Source of the DNA: Paenibacillus sp. MZ04-78.2
Lineage (GTDB): Bacteria > Bacillota > Bacilli > Paenibacillales > NBRC-103111
DNA length: 64,000 nt
Reading direction: 5' to 3'
Assembly (NCBI RefSeq): GCF_024213375.1
Contig: NZ_JANAVJ010000016.1
Coordinates: forward strand, 31,524-95,523
Shown here: piece by piece, positions 60,254 through 64,000 of the stretch
Layout: every line of letters begins with the position of its first letter
Position numbering within the stretch: position 1 is the stretch's first letter
The notes under the pieces: model-generated
What the model was told of the DNA's origin: nothing
The model's input: only the letters and a program-made list of their open reading frames with translations
The model's database searches: none
Position numbers and translations under genes: made by a program

Positions 60254-61483
60254 ATGCTCAACAAAAATTTCTTGACGTTTGTCGCGTGCGGAATGGTAAG
60301 CAGCATCGGGGACTTGCTCTATTTTTTTGTATTTTCCTGGTATATTGCATCGGCGACGCAATCCGTTCAATATATGGGGACGATCATGCTGGTCAGCGGA
60401 ATCACCCAATTTACGGCCAGCATTTTTTGCGGGGCTTGGGTCGATGTATGGGGAGCCAAAACGACCATCGCCATCTCCAATGCCATACGCGCGCTGCTCA
60501 TGATTGGATTGATGCTGGTGAGCATGACCCAAGCCCCGTCCCTGTATGTGCTTCTGCCGATCGCCATCGTATTTGCCATTACGGATGCCAGCTTTTATCC
60601 TGCGGTAGAGACGATCAAGCCTCAGCTTGTGTCCGAGGATCATTTAAGCCGAATGAACGGCGTATGGTACACCCTGGCCCGCACCTTGTCCTTAATTGCC
60701 CCCTCCATCAGCGCGCTGTCCATGAATCAGCTTGGCATTCAAGCCTCCTTTCTTATTATGGCCGGGTGCTATATCGCATCGGCGGCGCTTCTTCTATTAG
60801 TTCGTATTCAAAAGGTGCAAACCGAGCCTAAACCGGAAGCGGGCAAATGGAAGCACTATACGCAAAGCCTTAGGGAAGGCTGGATTTTTATTCGGAACAG
60901 CCGGATCATGATCACGCTCCTGTCGCTTATTTTTTGCGTCAATATCGGAGCGAACAGCCACGGCTTGCTGCTTCCGTTTTTAATGAAAAGCATGAACTGG
61001 GATGCGCAGCACATGTCGTACGTCTTTACTTGGCAAGCCGCTGCGGGGATCGTCTGCGGCAGTTTATTGTCGGTGAAAAGCGTGAAGCAGCCGACCTTTC
61101 TTTATGTGCTCCTCGGATTTTTGGGTCAGGGATTGGCGATTTTAACGGTGAACTTTTCTTCGACCCTTGTTTTTTTATGTCTAAATTTCGCCTGGTTGAG
61201 CGTATGTACAGCGTTGGTCAACATTTTTATCCGCACGATGATGCAGAAAGAAGTGCCCCACCGCTACATGGCGCGGGTCGGCAGTCTGTTTGCCACGATT
61301 AGCATGACTTCGACGCCGTTGTCCCGCTTTTTTACAGGCTTTCTGAGCGACCGTCTCGGGGTAAGACAGATGTACTTTTGGGCGGGCGCATTTGAAGTCG
61401 TGGTCGTCGTTGTTTTTTTCATGCTTTATAAGCAAATTACGGCGCAGCCCGGCGTGAAATCGCAAACGGAGATTAGCGGTTGA
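60254..61483 (+). CDS. MFS exporter of the RiPP cluster
   Basis: A 409-residue MFS transporter with twelve helices (FVACGMVSSIGDLLYFFVFS, SGITQFTASIFCGAWVDVWG, ANSHGLLLPFLMKSMNWDAQ). It belongs to the MFS_3/EntS-like branch that exports small compounds and peptides. It starts 26 bases after the radical SAM gene and is probably in the same operon. Its TGA stop is formed at the junction with a truncated TnpB element (TTGAGCC begins at 61480), so the native tail may have been a few residues longer. Export of the mature peptide, or self-immunity, is inferred. Confidence 0.85.
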   Translation: MLNKNFLTFVACGMVSSIGDLLYFFVFSWYIASATQSVQYMGTIMLVSGITQFTASIFCGAWVDVWGAKTTIAISNAIRALLMIGLMLVSMTQAPSLYVLLPIAIVFAITDASFYPAVETIKPQLVSEDHLSRMNGVWYTLARTLSLIAPSISALSMNQLGIQASFLIMAGCYIASAALLLLVRIQKVQTEPKPEAGKWKHYTQSLREGWIFIRNSRIMITLLSLIFCVNIGANSHGLLLPFLMKSMNWDAQHMSYVFTWQAAAGIVCGSLLSVKSVKQPTFLYVLLGFLGQGLAILTVNFSSTLVFLCLNFAWLSVCTALVNIFIRTMMQKEVPHRYMARVGSLFATISMTSTPLSRFFTGFLSDRLGVRQMYFWAGAFEVVVVVVFFMLYKQITAQPGVKSQTEISG

Positions 61484-61806
61484 GCCTCCAACACGGCTAA
61501 AGCCGTGGGATTCTTAGCTAAGTTAACGCACGCAGGCCATTTCTGTTTTGTGCAGACTGCTAAGTTAAGAGCTAGCTCATTAGCTCATCCTAGATCAGAG
61601 CGTATAGCTATCTAGGCTGATAGACTGTTACCATCTATCACAGGTTGGCGCAGGATGTTGATCGCTCCAACCCTGTCGCGGTGTGCGCGATACCCGCACG
61701 AACATTGATACGTTCGGTCCTTTGCCTTGTTCCGTTTCTCGCAGCTTGGACACGTTTGAGAGGTGTAGGCAGGATTGACTTCGATGATTTTAATCCCGGC
61801 CAATGG
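61480..61806 (-). mobile_element. Truncated copy of the TnpB element (right end)
   Basis: About 327 bases on the minus strand are nearly identical to the 3' end of the element at 46-47.5 kb, including the hairpin CACGGCTTTAGCCGTG and the end GAGGCTCAA. One indel (GTTAACTTAGC against GTTAACTAGC) and several substitutions distinguish the copies. The left part of the element is gone; homology stops near 61806. The right end touches the exporter gene. The omega RNA scaffold and its guide (host bases ACCGCTAATCTCCGTTTGCG) persist, so TnpB from the intact copy could still use it. Confidence 0.82.
61612..61806 (-). pseudogene. tnpB: 3' fragment of tnpB
   Basis: The last 64 codons of TnpB, from the GIKIIEVNPAYTSQTC strand through the zinc ribbon CPSCEKRNKAKDRTYQCSC to RQPVIDGNSLSA. 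The start and the first two catalytic residues of the nuclease are missing; only the final RuvC Asp motif HRDRVGAINI remains. It cannot encode an active protein. Confidence 0.85.
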
Positions 61807-61819
61807 CGGCTTGCCCGGT

Positions 61820-61867
61820 CCGACAGCTTGTCCAATTCCTATTTACGACCACTCGGCAAGCTGTCGG
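61820..61867. repeat. Inverted repeat next to the truncated element
   Basis: CCGACAGCTTG (61820-61830) and CAAGCTGTCGG (61857-61867) are perfect 11-base arms around 26 bases, with CCCGG/CCCGGG flanks. The rest of the region to about 62040 carries no gene. It may be a scar or a recombination site. Confidence 0.45.
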
Positions 61868-62042
61868 AGTGGTCCCGGGCATGTCTCTGCGCGCTTTGCG
61901 GTCGGCAGGACGACTCATCCCGCAGCGAAACACTCCCCGCAGAAGATTTGATGCCTATCCAAATTCTTGTTATACTCCAAGTTGCTTGTATCATATCCAA
62001 AATGTCAATGGGGTGTTTTTTCGAACAAGTTTATCTGCAACA

Positions 62043-62489
62043 TAGAGACAGAAAGACTGGTTATAAGGCCACTTGAAAAAGAAGACTAATCCACTTGGCT
62101 AACGGAATTCGAAAATAGAATGCAAACAAACGATAGATGACCATCAAAGATTAGCTTCAGAGGATAAAGTATATGTTTTTGGCATATTTCGAAAAGAAGA
62201 TAATGCTCATTTGGGGGCAATAGACTTCTCAACGCTTTTAAGGGATGATTTTCAATGGGCAAGATTAGGTTATACCATTCATAATCAATTTTGGAGAAAG
62301 GGATATGGTAAGGAGGCTGTAAAAGCAGGAATAAGTCTTGCTTTTGAAAAACTAAATTATCATCGTATTGAGGCTCACATTAATCTTGATAATATTCCTT
62401 CGATAAAATTAGCAGAAGGGGTTGGAATGAAATTGAATGTATCAGGAAGGGGTTTATATTTGAATTTGACGAATGGACTGATAATCTAA
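62043..62489 (+). pseudogene. GNAT acetyltransferase (RimJ/RimL type), broken
   Basis: A GNAT N-acetyltransferase can be followed across frames: IETERLVIRPLEKED, stop, STWLTEFENRM, a one-base shift, then DDHQRLASEDKVYVFGIFRK. It ends intact with LGAIDFSTLLRDDFQWARLG, YTIHNQFWRKGYGKEAVKAG (acetyl-CoA loop) and HRIEAHINLDNIPSIKLAEG. One nonsense codon (TAA at about 62086) and one frameshift inactivate it. It is AT-rich compared with the rest of the window, a sign of foreign origin. Confidence 0.7.
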
Positions 62490-62521
62490 TTTACTATATT
62501 AATTCAAAATAGTCCTGTTCG

Positions 62522-62596
62522 GTGGCGGCGACAAAAGGTCAGACGATCAACAAAGGTGATATCGTCGGGTATCAAGGGACAAATAGTCGCGTTTGA
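62522..62596 (+). pseudogene. Possible scrap of an M23-type or lipoyl-like domain
   Basis: 24 codons read VAATKGQTINKGDIVGYQGT before a stop. The pattern GQTVxKGDIVGxxG is typical of LytM/M23 endopeptidase and biotinyl-like folds. It has no start and is followed by unrelated frames, so it is at most a remnant. Confidence 0.3.
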
Positions 62597-62837
62597 TACG
62601 GCCAATCAGTATCCATCTGTCGAATTGCCAAGCTCCTTGAATATTGCTGTGCAGGCAAGACAGTCAGGTGCAAAAATCTACCTCAGGAAAAGTTTCGATA
62701 CCTCTGCTGGCTCAGTCACAGTCACTGTCTTTGGTGATGATTGGAAAACCGCGAATACGCTTAATCCACTGCCCGGAGAACAATCTCCGGTTTTTTTCAG
62801 TTCTGATATTGTTAATGATCTGCAGGGTCAACTATAA
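62556..62837 (+). CDS. Doubtful ORF overlapping a terminator
   Basis: A 93-codon frame (KGQIVAFDTANQYPSVELPS and later SVTVTVFGDDWKTANTL) has a protein-like middle but no ribosome site at its start. The hairpin CCGGAGAACAATCTCCGG plus a T-run lies inside it. It is more likely debris of a larger gene than an expressed protein. Confidence 0.2.
   Translation: MISSGIKGQIVAFDTANQYPSVELPSSLNIAVQARQSGAKIYLRKSFDTSAGSVTVTVFGDDWKTANTLNPLPGEQSPVFFSSDIVNDLQGQL
62773..62797 (+). terminator. Terminator in the gene graveyard
   Basis: CCGGAGA and TCTCCGG form a perfect seven-base stem with a four-base loop and seven T residues. It ended a gene of which only pieces remain. Confidence 0.8.
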
Positions 62838-62924
62838 GGGGCTTTAAAGAATGGAACATGCGGATATCCCGCCAAACCTGTTATACTAAACTTTAGAGAT
62901 GTCAAACGAAAGAAGAGGAACAAT

Positions 62925-63488
62925 ATGATCGGAGCCTACTGCAGCTTGTATAAATTGTGTAAACGCTGCGGACAAAGCAAATATTATCGGCAGTTCCCGA
63001 CCCGAAGAAGCCGAAAGTCAAGCGGGTCCTCCCGTAAAAACGTATGCCGCAAATGCGAGCGGAAAAAGCCGGTCGCACCAGCCCTGCAAGCGCCTCCGGT
63101 GCCGCGTGCGGCGAAGCTGCTGAGACAAGACTGGAAGGGCATGATTCGCATGAAGGGGAAAAGCAACAACGGCAGGCCGTGGATTCAAGAGATCGAATGG
63201 AGCCTCGCGGTGCTGTTGGTAGAGGAACGGGCGGCCGTCGTTGTCACGCCATATATGATTCGCCGGTTGTACAGCAACGACGATTTCCGCAGCATGATTA
63301 TGACCCGGGACCGTCATACGTGCTACTACTGCGGCGGATACGGCGATACGATCGACCATATCGTCCCGAAATCCAAGGGAGGTCATACGACGCCGGTGAA
63401 CTGCGTATGTTCCTGCTATGCGTGCAACCAGAGCAAGGCCGACCAAGATGCCGCAGGATTTATAGAAAAGCAGCGTTTCCCCGTTTGA
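62925..63488 (+). CDS. HNH endonuclease family protein
   Basis: A 187-residue protein with a zinc-ribbon-like N-terminal part (LCKRCGQSKYYRQF, then VCRKCERKK). The HNH nuclease is at about 130-175: RDRHTCYYCGGYGDTIDHIV, PKSKGGHTTPVNCVCSCYAC, NQSKADQ. The catalytic His is in TIDHIVPKSKGG, and the metal-ribbon Cys pairs are CYYC and CSCYAC. Such proteins are found as homing-type nucleases, phage packaging nucleases or DNA-repair factors; no neighbour tells which. ATG 62925 follows GAAGAGGA. Confidence 0.85.
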   Translation: MIGAYCSLYKLCKRCGQSKYYRQFPTRRSRKSSGSSRKNVCRKCERKKPVAPALQAPPVPRAAKLLRQDWKGMIRMKGKSNNGRPWIQEIEWSLAVLLVEERAAVVVTPYMIRRLYSNDDFRSMIMTRDRHTCYYCGGYGDTIDHIVPKSKGGHTTPVNCVCSCYACNQSKADQDAAGFIEKQRFPV

Positions 63489-63806
63489 ACTGGGGCCGCG
63501 TCTACCTGTCTGCTCTCAATAGATAAGCTTTGCGGTTAAGTAACTACGCAAGCACAAAGTTATCCAAGCTTGCTGTCGAATATTACGGCAGTAGAGGATA
63601 TCGACAGCGTGGCATTAATAAGTCATTAAGGCGCTGAACAAGGCGTGCGACGAGGAGTAGGGGCGGTCGTTCTCTTTTCCGTGGTCCTGGCGGATGTCAT
63701 CTTGTTCACCTTCGTGCTGCTAATCTTCGGCAGGATTATCGGGTTAGCGCTTTACAATATTGTACATTTCCCGGGAAATTTCGATTTGTTCAAACATAAA
63801 CATAAG
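63489..63806. other. Stretch without a supported gene
   Basis: About 320 bases after the HNH gene. A hydrophobic frame (GAVVLFSVVLADVILFTFVL) starts at a GTG at 63645 but lacks a clear ribosome site and runs through a terminator, so I do not call it as a gene. Confidence 0.3.
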
Positions 63807-63850
63807 AAAGAGGAAGACTACCATTCTTTCTGGTACAAGTCTTCCTCTTT
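63807..63850. terminator. Strong bidirectional terminator near the right edge
   Basis: AAAGAGGAAGACT and AGTCTTCCTCTTT are perfect 13-base arms with an inner TACC/GGTA stem. On the minus strand it follows the stop at 63870 closely. Confidence 0.8.
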
Positions 63851-63869
63851 GTCTTCTTGGGCGGTCTGC

Positions 63870-63974
63870 TTACGCTTCTTCGTCCTGAACAAGCGACGAT
63901 ACTTGCACGACGTAAGCTTTAACCCCACATTTCGCAGGTGAAACTGCGCGAAAATCAAATTTATTGAAGGGAAA
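63870..63974 (-). other. C-terminal end of a minus-strand gene, possibly broken
   Basis: A minus-strand frame reads FDFRAVSPAKCGVKAYVVQV then SSLVQDEEA and stops at 63872-63870, 20 bases before a terminator. The ending looks like a real protein tail, but a TGA at 63977-63975 closes the frame upstream and no start is seen. It is either the end of a frameshifted gene extending beyond the window or a remnant. The family is not recognised. Confidence 0.35.
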
Positions 63975-64000
63975 TCACCAACTTCCAGAGAATGTAAGGG

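Noticed and set aside
63645..63941. Hydrophobic 98-codon frame near the right edge
   Set aside because: Starts at a GTG without a convincing ribosome site and runs through a 13-base-pair terminator.

Overview
The window looks like a chromosome segment of a spore-former in the Paenibacillaceae (Firmicutes). Moderately high GC with strong purine-rich ribosome sites, many GTG/TTG starts, a SigI/RsgI pair, an S-layer-homology protein, a PerR-type box and Paenibacillus-style GH57-GT4 glycan enzymes all point there. This is inferred from gene content; no rRNA or tRNA was seen.

Layout. 0-4.8 kb: two membrane PH-domain proteins, leuB, a PerR-box peroxiredoxin and gcvH. 5-13.3 kb (minus strand): an alpha-glucan block with a DUF4912 protein, a GH57 + GT4 fusion, a nucleotidyltransferase with a degenerate mutase domain, a small KTSC-like protein and a GH15 glucoamylase. 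13.7-17 kb: CxxC protein, sigI with its own SigI-type promoter, and rsgI with a very long Lys/Asn/Asp tail. 17-20.6 kb: an SLH/VWA surface protein and an aldo-keto reductase, both frameshifted. 20.6-31 kb: M17 aminopeptidase, Gfo/Idh oxidoreductase, four-PAS kinase, orphan MurF-like ligase, universal stress protein and a LytS/LytR pair. 31-36 kb: DUF485 + SSS symporter, then a sulfur-handling operon (CoA-disulfide reductase-rhodanese-TusA-DsrE fusion plus a CstR-type repressor with its operators). 36-42 kb: TetR/DUF2306 pair and a ketone-body operon (LysR, SCOT A/B, thiolase) in which a deletion has fused the starts and ends of a GntP permease and a 3-hydroxybutyrate dehydrogenase. 42-45 kb: a 28-residue holin-like toxin, three DnaA-box-like 9-mers and a chemoreceptor. 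45-47.7 kb: an ArsR-like regulator cut by a TnpB-only IS605-type element; removing the element restores the frame exactly. 48-57.6 kb: dipeptide/oligopeptide ABC operon, EamA, MATE and APC transporters.

The most interesting stretch is 57.8-61.5 kb. It is a compact peptide-natural-product (RiPP) cluster: an EpiD-like HFCD flavoprotein decarboxylase, a 42-residue precursor peptide ending in Cys-Asn-Gly-Cys behind a near-perfect Shine-Dalgarno sequence, a radical SAM/SPASM maturase with a PqqD-like N-terminal region, and an MFS exporter. A promoter with a palindrome between -35 and -10 precedes it. The cluster sits between a decapitated MFS gene on the left and a truncated TnpB element on the right, so it looks like an acquired island. 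The combination of a Cys-decarboxylase with a radical SAM thioether-type enzyme acting on a C-terminal Cys peptide is the best candidate for an undescribed system.

61.5-64 kb is a gene graveyard (TnpB tail, broken GNAT acetyltransferase, M23-like scrap) followed by an intact HNH endonuclease.
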